From Desulfobulbus sp. (GTDB taxonomy: Bacteria > Desulfobacterota > Desulfobulbia > Desulfobulbales > Desulfobulbaceae), in assembly GCA_009780825.1 (NCBI GenBank), contig WQZH01000003.1, positions 62,001 through 126,000 on the forward strand: a stretch of DNA of 64,000 bases. The letters are read 5' to 3'. The position numbers and the translations under genes are program-made. This document shows positions 7,663 to 17,210 of this stretch, one piece after another; within the stretch, counting starts at the first letter, position 1; every line of letters begins with the position of its first letter. Below the pieces are notes generated by a model. The model did no database searches. It saw only the letters and a program-made list of their open reading frames with translations, and was not told the DNA's origin.

Positions 7663-10311
7663 ATGACCGGTAACGATATTCGACAATCATTCTTGGAATT
7701 TTTCGAGGGCAAGGGGCACACCAGGGTATCCGCATCCTCCCTGGTGCCCAGCGACGATCCCACCTTACTGTTTGTCAACTCGGGCATGGTCCAGTTCAAG
7801 AAAGTCTTCATGGGCGAGGAAACCAGGCCCTATGCCCGGGCCACCACCGCTCAGGCCAGCGTCCGGGCCGGCGGCAAGCACAACGATCTCGAAAACGTCG
7901 GCTATACCGCCCGCCACCACACCTTCTTCGAAATGCTGGGCAATTTTTCCTTCGGGGATTATTTCAAGGAAGAGGCGATTGCCTATGCCTGGGAATTTCT
8001 CACCGAGAAGCTGCACATCGACCCCAAGGATCTGTGGGTCACGGTCTATAACGACGACGACGAGGCCTATGCCCTCTGGGAGCGGATCGACACGCTGCTC
8101 AAGGGGCGTATTGTCCGCATGGGTGAGAAGGACAATTTCTGGGCCATGGGAGATACCGGTCCTTGCGGCCCCTGTTCTGAGATCCATATCGATCAAGGGG
8201 CCGAAGTGGGCTGCGGCCGTCCGGATTGCGCCTTGGGCTGCGACTGCGACCGCTTCCTTGAACTGTGGAACCTGGTGTTCATGCAGTTCTATCGGGACGA
8301 AAACGGCACCATGACCCCGCTGCCCAAGCCTTCTATCGACACCGGCATGGGGCTGGAGCGGGTGGCGGCGGTGCTTCAAGGCAAGAATAATAACTACGAC
8401 TGCGACCTGTTCACCCCGATCATCGACCATGTGGCCAATCTTGCGGGCAGGCGATATCATGCCAGCAAGGAGGATGATGTTTCCATGCGGGTCATCGCCG
8501 ATCACGCCCGGGCCGCCACCTTTCTCGTGGCCGATGGCGTGCTGCCCTCGAATGAAGGCCGGGGATATGTCCTGCGCCGGATCATGCGGCGGGCCATCCG
8601 CTATGGCCGCGCCTTGGGGCTGACTTCCTTTTTCCCGGGCGTCTGCGCCGTGGTGACCGAGGAGATGCAGCACGCCTATCCCCATCTCGCCAATACCCGT
8701 CAACTGCTGGCCAAGGTGGTGACCAACGAGGAGGAACGCTTCGGCGAGACCCTGGATCATGGCTTGGGCAAGCTCGACCAGGAGATCCGGCGGCTGCAGC
8801 AGGAGGATGGCGACCAGGCGGTCATTCCGGGCGACTTTATCTTCAAGCTCTACGACACCTATGGTTTTCCGGTGGATATCGTCCGCGATGTCGCCATTGA
8901 ACGCGGGGTGGCCTTTGATGAGCCCGGATTCGCCAAGGCGATGGAGCAGCAGCGCGAGCAGTCGCGCAGGTCTTGGAAGGGCAGCGATGTCGATCACCTC
9001 GAAGCTGGCATCATCGAACTGGGCAGCCAGGGCAGGAAGGCGGAGTTTATCGGCTATGGCGTCACCCAAGGCATTTCGATTGTGGAAGGGATCGTCAACG
9101 ATGCCGGCCAACTGGTGGCAGAGGCCAAGGCTGGAGCGCGTTTGCGCCTGTTCTGCGTCCAGACCCCATTTTATGCCGAATCGGGCGGTCAGATTGGCGA
9201 CCGGGGCGAGATCACCTGGCCGAACGGCCGTTTCATGGTGGAGAGAACCTTTGCCCCGGTGGAAGGACTTATCTTGCACGAAGGTCAGCTGGTCCAGGGA
9301 ACCTTGACCGTTGGCACCCGGGTCGAGTTGACTGTGGCCGAGCGGCGGAGCGACACGGCGCTGAACCATACCGCCACCCATCTCCTGCAAGCGGCGCTGA
9401 AAAAGGTGCTGGGCGACCATGTCAAACAGGCCGGATCAGCGGTTGACCACAACCGCCTGCGTTTCGACTTCACCCATTTTTCGCCGTTGACTCACGGAGA
9501 AATCTGTACCGTAGAGCAGATGGTCAATGCGGAGATACGCAAGAATATCCCGGTGTCCACGACCCTGCTCGGGCGCGAGCAGGCGATCGCCGAAGGCGCC
9601 ACAGCTTTGTTTGGCGAAAAATACGGGGAAGAGGTGCGGGTGGTGAGCATCGGCGGTTTCAGCAAGGAATTGTGCGGCGGCACCCACACCCGCATGACCG
9701 GCGACATCGGACTGTTCAAGGTTGCGGTCGAAACCGGCATTGCCGCCGGCATCCGCCGGATCGAGGCGCTCACCGGATCCGCCGCGGTGCATTGGGTACA
9801 GGATTTGGTGCGGCAGGCATCCGCGGTCAGTGCGGCTATTTCGGGGCCGCTGGAGGGCGCTGTCGACAAAATCCAAGGGCTGCTCAGACGGCAAAAGGAG
9901 TTGGAAAAGCAAATCGCCTCCCTCAACGCCACCATGGCCCTGTCCGATCTTGAACAGTTGCTGGCCTCACGTGTCGAGATTGATTCCATGCCGGTGGTGG
10001 TCAGCAAGGTACCACTCGATTCCCCCAAAACCCTGCGCGAAATTGGTGACAAGATCCGCGACAGGATGCCGCACGGCATTATCGTGCTTGGCGGCGAATT
10101 TGAAGGCAAGGCCGCACTGCTGGCCATGGTCAGCAAGGATTTGACCGGTCGGATCAAGGCCGGCGACCTGATCAACCAGATCGCGACGATCGTTGGCGGC
10201 AAAGGAGGCGGCCGGCCCGACATGGCCCAGGCCGGCGGCTCCATGCCCGACAAGCTCGACGAGGCCATCGGCAGCGTGGTCAGCATCATCAAGGGCCTGG
10301 CCCGCGTCTGA
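7663..10311 (+). CDS. alaS: Alanyl-tRNA synthetase
   Basis: An 882-residue class II aminoacyl-tRNA synthetase that charges tRNA-Ala. The catalytic domain is N-terminal (SFLEFFEGKGHTRVSASSLVPSDD region; GRGYVLRRIMRRAIRYGR), the editing domain has HTATHLL and CGGTHTRMTG zinc/editing motifs (residues ~565 and ~665), and the glycine-rich C-Ala domain ends with GGKGGGRPDMAQAGG. Length and domain order are standard. It starts at ATG 7663 with only a weak Shine-Dalgarno. The ketosynthase gene starts 15 bases after its stop, so the downstream lipid cluster may be partly cotranscribed with alaS. Confidence 0.97.
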   Translation: MTGNDIRQSFLEFFEGKGHTRVSASSLVPSDDPTLLFVNSGMVQFKKVFMGEETRPYARATTAQASVRAGGKHNDLENVGYTARHHTFFEMLGNFSFGDYFKEEAIAYAWEFLTEKLHIDPKDLWVTVYNDDDEAYALWERIDTLLKGRIVRMGEKDNFWAMGDTGPCGPCSEIHIDQGAEVGCGRPDCALGCDCDRFLELWNLVFMQFYRDENGTMTPLPKPSIDTGMGLERVAAVLQGKNNNYDCDLFTPIIDHVANLAGRRYHASKEDDVSMRVIADHARAATFLVADGVLPSNEGRGYVLRRIMRRAIRYGRALGLTSFFPGVCAVVTEEMQHAYPHLANTRQLLAKVVTNEEERFGETLDHGLGKLDQEIRRLQQEDGDQAVIPGDFIFKLYDTYGFPVDIVRDVAIERGVAFDEPGFAKAMEQQREQSRRSWKGSDVDHLEAGIIELGSQGRKAEFIGYGVTQGISIVEGIVNDAGQLVAEAKAGARLRLFCVQTPFYAESGGQIGDRGEITWPNGRFMVERTFAPVEGLILHEGQLVQGTLTVGTRVELTVAERRSDTALNHTATHLLQAALKKVLGDHVKQAGSAVDHNRLRFDFTHFSPLTHGEICTVEQMVNAEIRKNIPVSTTLLGREQAIAEGATALFGEKYGEEVRVVSIGGFSKELCGGTHTRMTGDIGLFKVAVETGIAAGIRRIEALTGSAAVHWVQDLVRQASAVSAAISGPLEGAVDKIQGLLRRQKELEKQIASLNATMALSDLEQLLASRVEIDSMPVVVSKVPLDSPKTLREIGDKIRDRMPHGIIVLGGEFEGKAALLAMVSKDLTGRIKAGDLINQIATIVGGKGGGRPDMAQAGGSMPDKLDEAIGSVVSIIKGLARV

Positions 10312-10325
10312 TCCGGCTTGTGATT

Positions 10326-11576
10326 ATGCTGCAACTTCCTCAACATCAAAGAATAGTCATCACCGGCGTGGGGTTGACCGCGCCGGGTGCGGCCAATCTG
10401 GCGGAGTTCCGGGCCAACCTCCTGTCCGGGGTCAGCGGTGTTGCCACCATCGATCTGCGCTACATGGGCGTGCATCCGGCCGGCATCTGCCGGTTTGCCG
10501 AAACCCGTTACCGTAAAAAGCGGGAAAACAACCGGGGAACCCGCGCCGGCTGCATCGGCGTTTACTGCGCCAACGAGGCGCTGGCCGATGCGGGGATCGA
10601 TTTTTCCACCTACGACCGGGCCGCCACCGGCGTCTATATCGGGCTGACCGAGCACGGCACGGTGGAAACGGAGAACGAAGTCTACAACATCGGTCAGTAT
10701 GGGTATGACGTCAACTACTGGACGCATCATCACAATCCCCGCACGGTCCTGAACAACCCGGCCGGCGAGATCACCATGAATCTCGGCATCACCGGCCCGC
10801 ACTACTCTATCGGCGCCGCTTGCGCCGCCGGTAACGCCGCCTTGATCCAGGGGATGCAGATGCTCCGCCTGGGTGAGGTCGATCTGGCCCTTTGTGGCGG
10901 TATCTCGGAGTGTGTCGGTTCGTTCGGCATCTTCGCTTCCTTTCGGGCCCAAGGCGCCTTAGCGGAACACGAAGATCCGACCAAAGCCAGCCGCCCCTTT
11001 GACCGCGACCGCAACGGTATCGTTATTTCGGAAGGCGGCTGCGTGTTTATCCTGGAACGTTTGGATCGGGCCCTGGCGCGTGGTGCCGCCATCTACGGCG
11101 AACTGACCGGTTATGCCATGAATTCGGATGCCCGGGATTTTGTCCTGCCCCATGGTCCCCGCCAACGGCAGTGCATGGAGGCGGCCCTTGCCCGTGCGGC
11201 TCTGCGGCCAGAGGACATCACCATTGTCAATACCCATGCCACCGGCACCAAACAAGGCGATATCGAGGAGTGCAACGCTATCCGCGCGACCTTCGTCGGC
11301 TGCGCCAACACCTGGGTGAACAACACCAAGTCGAGTATCGGCCACGCCATGGGCGCCGCCGGAGTGCTCGAACTGGCCGGCAATTTGCCTGCCTTCACCG
11401 ATCATCAGGTCCATCCCACCATCAACCTGGATCATCTCGATCCGGAATGCGAACTGGACGGCCTGGTGATCCATACCCCCAGACAGCTCGACCGGGTGGA
11501 CGCCATCCTCAACAATTCGTTCGGCATGGTGGGGATCAATTCAGTGGTGATAGTCGAAAGATTTGTGGCGAATTAA
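10326..11576 (+). CDS. Beta-ketoacyl-ACP synthase, FabF/KS-like
   Basis: A 416-residue condensing enzyme of the FabB/FabF ketosynthase type. The Cys-His-His triad is complete: Cys in SIGAACAAGNA (near 165), His in NTHATGTKQGD (near 300) and His in KSSIGHAMGAAG (near 338). It should extend an ACP-bound acyl chain with malonyl-ACP. It is divergent from housekeeping FabF: the nucleophile motif has ACAAG rather than ACATG, and the N-terminal third carries an unusual NRGTRAGCIGVYCANEAL segment. It heads the specialised lipid cluster and is followed by a dedicated ACP. I see no chain-length-factor partner, so it is probably a homodimer. ATG 10326 is preferred over an upstream GTG at 10320. Confidence 0.9.
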   Translation: MLQLPQHQRIVITGVGLTAPGAANLAEFRANLLSGVSGVATIDLRYMGVHPAGICRFAETRYRKKRENNRGTRAGCIGVYCANEALADAGIDFSTYDRAATGVYIGLTEHGTVETENEVYNIGQYGYDVNYWTHHHNPRTVLNNPAGEITMNLGITGPHYSIGAACAAGNAALIQGMQMLRLGEVDLALCGGISECVGSFGIFASFRAQGALAEHEDPTKASRPFDRDRNGIVISEGGCVFILERLDRALARGAAIYGELTGYAMNSDARDFVLPHGPRQRQCMEAALARAALRPEDITIVNTHATGTKQGDIEECNAIRATFVGCANTWVNNTKSSIGHAMGAAGVLELAGNLPAFTDHQVHPTINLDHLDPECELDGLVIHTPRQLDRVDAILNNSFGMVGINSVVIVERFVAN

Positions 11577-11657
11577 AGAGATCTGTGCTATCTTCATCTA
11601 TTTATGCCGGGCTGCAAACAAATGCGTATTTGTTATTTTACATAAAGGAACCGAAGC

Positions 11658-11909
11658 ATGAGCCGTGACGAGATCAAGGACGTTCTCCTTGAAATCATAG
11701 CCGACATTGACGAAGAAGCCGATTTCGCCAGCCTTGATGCCGATGCTCCCCTGCGGGACCAACTGGATCTTGATTCCATGGATTTTCTTGATATTGTCAT
11801 GGAGTTGCGCAAACGCTACAAACTGCAAATTCCGGAAGAGGAGTATCCGCAGCTCGCCACCCTGACCAGTTGCGTTAACTATCTGGTGCCCAAACTGCAA
11901 CAGGCCTGA
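11658..11909 (+). CDS. Acyl carrier protein
   Basis: An 83-residue acidic acyl carrier protein. The phosphopantetheine attachment Ser lies in LDLDSMDFLDIVM near residue 37. It carries growing acyl chains as thioesters in the cytoplasm. AAAGGAACC gives a good ribosome binding site. Its place between the ketosynthase and the FAD oxidoreductases suggests a cluster-dedicated ACP rather than the housekeeping AcpP, which usually sits with fabD/fabG/fabF. Confidence 0.92.
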   Translation: MSRDEIKDVLLEIIADIDEEADFASLDADAPLRDQLDLDSMDFLDIVMELRKRYKLQIPEEEYPQLATLTSCVNYLVPKLQQA

Positions 11910-11974
11910 TCTGTCTCGCCAGCGTCAACGGCACCCGGCGAGATTCCGTTTTTCCTAGTGTTTGTGTCTGCCCC

Positions 11975-13351
11975 ATGGCCGCTTATCAGCTTCTTATCAT
12001 CGGAGGCGGTTTGTCGGGAATCGCGGCTGGCATCCGGGCCGCCCGTTTCGGCCTCAAAACGCTGATCCTCGAACAGCACAACCTCCCCGGCGGACTCAAC
12101 TCCTACTATCTTCGCCAAGGGCGTCTCCTGGAAACAGGGCTGCACGCCATGACCAACTTTGCTCCGCCCGGTGCCAAAAAGGCTCCGCTCAACCGGTTGT
12201 TCCGCCAGTTGCACCTTTCCCGCAGACAATTCGAGGCCCACGAGCAGCTCGGCTCGGAGGTCCGCTTTGCCGGCCGAACGTTACGCTTTACCAACGATAT
12301 CGCGATGCTGGAGGAAGCGATCGCGTGCGAGTTCCCTGAAGCGATCGACCAGTTCCGGCGGCTTAGGCTGACGATCGCGGCCTATGATCCCTTTGCCGCC
12401 GTTCCCTGGCGTTCAGCCCGGCGATTTCTTGCCGAACACCTGCGACACCCGCTCCTTGCGGACATGCTCCTGTTGCCGTTGATGATCTACGGCAATGCCG
12501 AGGAGCATGACATGGATCTCGGGCAGTTCGTGATCATGTTCCGGGCCATATTCGAGGAAGGCCTATTCCGGCCCGGCGGGACCATGCGCGAATTTCTCGA
12601 CCTCCTGGTGCAGCGGTTCCGCGATTTTGGCGGCGAGCTCCGGTACCGTTGCCCGGTGGCATCCATCGAAACCGATGGTGGCCGGGTGCAGGGCGTGCGT
12701 CTGGAAAGCGGCGAGGAGTTGACTGCCGACGCGGTCCTGTCCACGGTCGGCATTCCGGAAACCATGCGGCTTTCCGGTTGGGAGGGTGATTGTGCCCGAT
12801 ACGCCGGCAGGATGAGCTTCATGGAAACGATCTCGTTCATTCCCCGCGCTAGCGCCCCATCGTTTGCCCCAAGGCGAACCATCGTCTTTTATCACAACGC
12901 TCCCCGCCTCGACTACCAACGTCCCGACGATTACCTCGACCCCTCCTGGGGAGTGATCTGCTTTCCCGACAATTTTTCCGGGCTGGTGCCGGAGGATACG
13001 GTCCAAGTCCGGGTGACCAACGCGGCCAGCTATCCTCTGTGGCAGGGGCTTGCCGCCGAAATCTACGGCCCGGTCAAGGAGCGGTGGACCCAGGCCGCCA
13101 TCGCCGCCAGCGAGGAAATCGTTGGGAATTATCGTCCATCCATTGTATATCAAGACAGTTTCACGCCGGTGACCATCGAGCGGTTCACCCGCAAGGCCCA
13201 GGGCGCGGTCTATGGCAGCGGGATCAAAATCAGGGACGGCGCGACGCCCTGGAGCAACCTGTTCATCGCCGGCACCGACCAGGGTTACCTCGGCATTGTC
13301 GGGGCGATGCTGAGCGGGATCACCATCGTCAACCAGCATATTCTCCGGTAG
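11975..13351 (+). CDS. FAD oxidoreductase, phytoene desaturase-like (first copy)
   Basis: A 458-residue flavoprotein of the CrtI/CrtISO/retinol-saturase superfamily. The N-terminal dinucleotide-binding motif IIGGGLSGIAAGIRAARFG is followed by the LEQHNLPGGLNSYY segment typical of phytoene desaturase-like enzymes; the C terminus has the FAD motif NLFIAGTDQGYLGIVGAM. Such enzymes desaturate, saturate or isomerise polyene chains. Its setting beside a ketosynthase and ACP, rather than carotenoid genes (no crtB or crtE in the window), suggests it acts on an acyl chain. The gene lies in the same direction as its neighbours with short gaps. Substrate and reaction direction are inference. Confidence 0.8.
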   Translation: MAAYQLLIIGGGLSGIAAGIRAARFGLKTLILEQHNLPGGLNSYYLRQGRLLETGLHAMTNFAPPGAKKAPLNRLFRQLHLSRRQFEAHEQLGSEVRFAGRTLRFTNDIAMLEEAIACEFPEAIDQFRRLRLTIAAYDPFAAVPWRSARRFLAEHLRHPLLADMLLLPLMIYGNAEEHDMDLGQFVIMFRAIFEEGLFRPGGTMREFLDLLVQRFRDFGGELRYRCPVASIETDGGRVQGVRLESGEELTADAVLSTVGIPETMRLSGWEGDCARYAGRMSFMETISFIPRASAPSFAPRRTIVFYHNAPRLDYQRPDDYLDPSWGVICFPDNFSGLVPEDTVQVRVTNAASYPLWQGLAAEIYGPVKERWTQAAIAASEEIVGNYRPSIVYQDSFTPVTIERFTRKAQGAVYGSGIKIRDGATPWSNLFIAGTDQGYLGIVGAMLSGITIVNQHILR

Positions 13352-13433
13352 CCCTCTGCGGACCGCGCCGGACCGTTCGTCCGGTGTGTGCTGGAGACGC
13401 GGGTTTCATGTTCATCCACAAAAACGGAGTGCA

Positions 13434-14843
13434 ATGCGGTACACACCATTGGAACAGGTGCGGTCTTTATACGACGTCATCGTGGTCGGCGCCGGCCTTG
13501 GCGGTCTTACCTGCGCCAACCGGCTGGCCGCGGCCGGCCATTCGGTCCTGTTGCTGGAGCACCACCTGCAGCTCGGAGGGCTCGCCACCTGGTTCAAGCG
13601 CGGCGGGCATATCTTCGACGTCTCGCTGCACGGCTTTCCCTACGGCATGCTCAAGACCTGCAAGAAATACTGGGGCAAGGCCATTCGCGACGCCATCGTT
13701 CAGTTGAAGAGCATTGTCTTTGATAATCCGCAATTCTCTTTGCGCACCACCTTCAGCAAGGACGACTTTATCCGGATTCTCCAGGAGCGCTTCGGGGTTT
13801 GCCAGGAGACAGTCAGCGCATTTTTCGCCACCGTCGATGGGATGAATTTCTACGACGACCAGCGCCAGACCACCCGGGAGCTGTTCGACCGGTTCTTTCC
13901 CGGCCGCAGCGACATCCATCGCCTCCTGATGGAACCGATCACCTACGCCAACGGCTCCACTCTAGACGAACCAGCCATCACGTACGGCATTGTCTTCTCC
14001 AACTTCATGAACCGGGGAGTCTACACCTTCGAGGGCGGTACCGACAGGCTGATCAACCTGATGGCCAGCGAGTTGCGGGCCAAAGGGGTCGATATCTGTA
14101 CCGGTGCCAAAGTGGACCGCATCCTGGTCGAAAAGGGGACAGCCACCGGCGTGGCGGTCAAAGGGCGGACGATCAAAGCCCGGAGTGTCGTCGCCAATGC
14201 GGGGATCACCAACACCATCGACCAGTTGGTGGGCCGGGACCAATTTCCCTCTGATTTCCTCGGCCGGTTCGGCAAGGTGCGGGTCAACAATTCGAGCTGT
14301 CAGGTCTACTTCGGCATTCGCCGGGGCGAGACCATTCCTGATATCGGTGATCTGCTGTTCACCTCCACGGCGGCGGCATTCTCCTCGGAGGAGATGCGGC
14401 GGATGGACACGGGGAGCCGTACTTTTTCCCTCTACTATCCGAAAACCCGGCCCCAGAGCCCGCCGGACTACACCATCGTCGCCTCGATGAACGCCGATTA
14501 CGATGACTGGGCCGGGCTCGACCAGGCGGCGTACCGGACCGCGAAAGAGACGATGATCGCCCGCTGCTTTGCCGACCTGGAGCGCTATCTTCCCGGTATC
14601 CGCAACCAGGTGGACACCGTGGAATCGGCCACGCCGCGCACCTTTCACCGCTATACGCTCCATACCAAGGGCACCTCGTTTGGCACCAAGTTTGAAGGAC
14701 TCGATATTTCCCGATCCCTGCACAAGGAAATCGGCGGGCTGTTCCATGTCGGCTCGGTGGGCATCATCATGAGCGGGTGGCTGGGGGCGATCAATTACGG
14801 GGTGATCGTGGCCAACGACGTGGATGGGTATTTGCGGGGGTGA
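13434..14843 (+). CDS. FAD oxidoreductase, phytoene desaturase-like (second copy)
   Basis: A 469-residue relative of the preceding enzyme with the same architecture: [21 protein letters not shown] for FAD binding near residue 12, [15 protein letters not shown], and a C-terminal [22 protein letters not shown] region. The two copies are clearly diverged, so they probably perform different steps (for example desaturation and isomerisation) or act on different positions. ATG 13434 has GGAG five bases upstream and matches the first copy's N terminus; the longer ORF start adds an unrelated leader. Sequence shows the family; the acyl substrate is inferred from context. Confidence 0.8.
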   Translation: MRYTPLEQVRSLYDVIVVGAGLGGLTCANRLAAAGHSVLLLEHHLQLGGLATWFKRGGHIFDVSLHGFPYGMLKTCKKYWGKAIRDAIVQLKSIVFDNPQFSLRTTFSKDDFIRILQERFGVCQETVSAFFATVDGMNFYDDQRQTTRELFDRFFPGRSDIHRLLMEPITYANGSTLDEPAITYGIVFSNFMNRGVYTFEGGTDRLINLMASELRAKGVDICTGAKVDRILVEKGTATGVAVKGRTIKARSVVANAGITNTIDQLVGRDQFPSDFLGRFGKVRVNNSSCQVYFGIRRGETIPDIGDLLFTSTAAAFSSEEMRRMDTGSRTFSLYYPKTRPQSPPDYTIVASMNADYDDWAGLDQAAYRTAKETMIARCFADLERYLPGIRNQVDTVESATPRTFHRYTLHTKGTSFGTKFEGLDISRSLHKEIGGLFHVGSVGIIMSGWLGAINYGVIVANDVDGYLRG

Positions 14844-14853
14844 CAGGGGAAGG

Positions 14854-15957
14854 ATGAGGCTTGCCGACTGCGCCCGGGGCCGGGACAACAATTTCAATCT
14901 GATCAGAATTGCGGCAGCTTTTGCTGTCTTGGTGAGTCACAGCTTTCCGCTGGCGCTTGGTCCCAAAGTTGGGGAACCGCTGGCCGCCATCGTGGGCCTG
15001 AGCTTCGGCAGGATCGCGGTCGATGTTTTTTTCTTCACCAGCGGCTTTCTCGTTACCGCCAGCCTTGTGACGAGACAAAGCGTAAAACAGTTCGTCTGGG
15101 CCCGAATATTACGGATTTACCCTGCGCTTCTTGTTGTGGTCCTGCTGTCCGTTTTCGGCTTGGGCTTGTTTTTCACCACTCAGCCAACGGTGGCCTATCT
15201 GGTTGATGTGGGAATCTATAAGTATTTGCTCAAATGCTCAACCTTGATAACCGGTATCAATGACCATCTTCCCGGAGTTTTTGCAAACAATCCGTATAAG
15301 AATGCTGTCAATGGATCGCTGTGGACCTTGCCGTATGAATTGAGAATGTACGTAGCTCTCGTGAGTGTTTGGTTGGTCGTGCAGTTGAATCCGGTCAATA
15401 AGGTCAAGATTTTCAAGATTATTCTGGTGTTGATCGCGGCAATCTCCGGGATCCTGTTGATATTGATCCATTTTGAAGTGATCAACATGAAGGATAACTA
15501 TCCAAGATTTTTCTATATGTTTTTTTCAGGCGCATCGTTTTATATTGTGCGCGATAAAATAATTTTATCCCACACTCTTTTTTCTTTGTTTTTGCTGTTG
15601 TTGATAGGGGGACTTGTCAATAAGCACCTATTCTTTGTAAGCTATGTCCTGGTTCTCGGGTATTGTATCTTGTACTGTGCATACATTCCCGCTGGAATTG
15701 TTAGAAAATATAATGATCTTGGCGATTTTTCTTATGGGGTCTACGTGTACTGCTTTCCTGTGCAACAGTCTGTCGCCGCATTGGTTCCCGGTATATCTCC
15801 TTTGGGTATGTTTGCCTTTTCAAGTATCGCCACGCTGATTCTTGCCGTATTTTCCTGGTTGTTGGTGGAGAAAAAAGCGTTGCATTTGAAGGAGAGCTGG
15901 CTTAACCACCGCACGGGCTTTTTGTCCCCCTTGCGCATGTCTCGGAGCAGGAATTGA
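14854..15957 (+). CDS. Acyltransferase family 3 membrane protein
   Basis: A 367-residue polytopic membrane protein of the acyltransferase-3 (OafA/NodX-like) family, with about ten hydrophobic segments. The N-terminal NNFNLIRIAAAFAVLVSHSF contains the conserved Arg and His, followed by VDVFFFTSGFLVTASL. These proteins move acyl groups onto exported sugars or lipids. AGGGGAAGG precedes the ATG at 14854. The middle of the gene is noticeably more AT-rich and uses AT-rich codons unlike the flanking lipid genes, hinting at a separate origin. It may modify a surface glycan and have nothing to do with the hydrocarbon pathway. Confidence 0.78.
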   Translation: MRLADCARGRDNNFNLIRIAAAFAVLVSHSFPLALGPKVGEPLAAIVGLSFGRIAVDVFFFTSGFLVTASLVTRQSVKQFVWARILRIYPALLVVVLLSVFGLGLFFTTQPTVAYLVDVGIYKYLLKCSTLITGINDHLPGVFANNPYKNAVNGSLWTLPYELRMYVALVSVWLVVQLNPVNKVKIFKIILVLIAAISGILLILIHFEVINMKDNYPRFFYMFFSGASFYIVRDKIILSHTLFSLFLLLLIGGLVNKHLFFVSYVLVLGYCILYCAYIPAGIVRKYNDLGDFSYGVYVYCFPVQQSVAALVPGISPLGMFAFSSIATLILAVFSWLLVEKKALHLKESWLNHRTGFLSPLRMSRSRN

Positions 15958-16020
15958 CGATGGGCAGGGCATTGTTCCGGGTTGACACGTAACTGGTTTA
16001 ATTTTTTTATTAATAATTCT

Positions 16021-16761
16021 ATGCTCGAATTCGAAAGCAAGAAAGCTGTGGTTACCGGCGCCACCCGCGGCATCGGCCGGGCAATTACCGAGGCCCTGCT
16101 GGCCCAGGGTGCGACGGTGGCCGGCATCTATGGCGGCAATCAGGAGGCGGCCGAGACCATGGCCGGCGACAACAGCCGTTATGGCGAACAGTTGCGGCTG
16201 GTCCAGCTCGATGTCGTGGACTATGCCGCCGTGGCGGCCTTCTGCACCGGATTGGAAACGGAATGGGATACCCTCGATATCCTGGTGAACAACGCCGGTA
16301 TCCGCCGCGATGCGATCCTGGCCATGATGCGCGAGGAAGATTGGCGGCGGGTGCTCGATGTCAACCTCACCGGCGGCTACATCATGACCAAGCTCGCGCT
16401 GCCGCTGATGCTCAAGCAAAAGTATGGCCGGATCGTCTTCATCACCTCGCCCATGGGGCATCTCGGCTTTGCTGGTCAGGCCAACTATGCGGCCTCCAAG
16501 GCCGGACAGATCGGATTGATGAAATCGCTTGCCAAGGAGGTGGGCAAGCGCAAAATCACGGTGAACAGCGTCTCGCCCGGTTTCATCGCCACCGAACTGA
16601 TCGGTGACCTGTCCGCAACCCAGGTGCAGGAATACAAGAAAATGGTTCCGGCCAACCGGTTCGGCACTCCAGCCGAGGTGGCCGAGGCGGTGCTGTTTCT
16701 GGCCGGCGACCGGGCCGCCTACATCAACGGCGCGGTGCTCGAAGTGACCGGAGGCCTGTGA
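16021..16761 (+). CDS. 3-oxoacyl-ACP reductase, FabG-like SDR
   Basis: A 246-residue classical short-chain dehydrogenase. It has the cofactor motif TGATRGIGRAI, the structural NNAG motif, catalytic Ser in ITSPMG, and YAASK near residue 158. It should reduce the beta-keto group made by the ketosynthase, using NADPH. Its stop TGA overlaps the ATG of the dehydratase gene by one base, so the two are translationally coupled. ATG 16021 aligns with the family start. The fabG-fabZ-fabI order forms a full reduction module for the cluster. Confidence 0.9.
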   Translation: MLEFESKKAVVTGATRGIGRAITEALLAQGATVAGIYGGNQEAAETMAGDNSRYGEQLRLVQLDVVDYAAVAAFCTGLETEWDTLDILVNNAGIRRDAILAMMREEDWRRVLDVNLTGGYIMTKLALPLMLKQKYGRIVFITSPMGHLGFAGQANYAASKAGQIGLMKSLAKEVGKRKITVNSVSPGFIATELIGDLSATQVQEYKKMVPANRFGTPAEVAEAVLFLAGDRAAYINGAVLEVTGGL

Positions 16762-17210
16762 TGCGGCCAGCCGCTGACCCCTTTATCCTGGACCGCATCC
16801 CCCACCGGCCGCCCTTTCTCTGGCTGGACCGGGTGCTTGAAATCAGCGGCGAAACGATCCGGGCGGAAAAAACCATCGACCATGACCTGCCGCTCTTTGC
16901 CGGGCATTATCCCGGCTATCCTTTGATGCCCGGCGTGCTCCTCTGCGAGGCGATCTTTCAGGCCGGTGCCTTGCTGATCGGAGAGTTGATGGGCAACAAA
17001 GGAGCGGTGGGGGAGGGCGGCATGCCGGTGCTGACCCGGATCATGGGCGCCAAATTCAAGCGGGAGGTGCGGCCGGGCGATACCCTGGAAATAATCGCCA
17101 CCCTGATTGAGCGCATGGGGCCGGCCTGGCTGCTTAAAGGTTCGGTTCGGGTGGATGGCAAGACAGCGGTCCAGGTGGAGTTTGCCTGCGCCCGCAAGGA
17201 AGGGGCATAA
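16761..17210 (+). CDS. 3-hydroxyacyl-ACP dehydratase, FabZ-like
   Basis: A 149-residue hot-dog-fold dehydratase. The IPHRPPFLWLDRV entry motif and FAGHYPGYPLMPGVLLCEAIFQ carry the catalytic His and Glu of FabZ/FabA enzymes. It should remove water from the hydroxyacyl intermediate to give a trans-2-enoyl chain. It overlaps fabG by one base and ends one base-pair short of the enoyl reductase gene, so all three are surely coexpressed. Length is typical (about 150). I cannot tell whether it also isomerises the double bond, as FabA does; the sequence looks more FabZ-like. Confidence 0.9.
   Translation: MRPAADPFILDRIPHRPPFLWLDRVLEISGETIRAEKTIDHDLPLFAGHYPGYPLMPGVLLCEAIFQAGALLIGELMGNKGAVGEGGMPVLTRIMGAKFKREVRPGDTLEIIATLIERMGPAWLLKGSVRVDGKTAVQVEFACARKEGA

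Noticed and set aside
7765-9420. 551-residue ORF antisense to alaS
   Set aside because: It lies entirely within alaS on the opposite strand, is rich in shadow-type composition and matches no recognisable family; alaS motifs are intact on the plus strand.
9492-10952. 486-residue ORF antisense to alaS and the ketosynthase
   Set aside because: Overlaps two genes with complete catalytic motifs; no recognisable domain.
13039-13707. 222-residue ORF bridging the two flavoenzyme genes
   Set aside because: Out-of-frame shadow of both genes.
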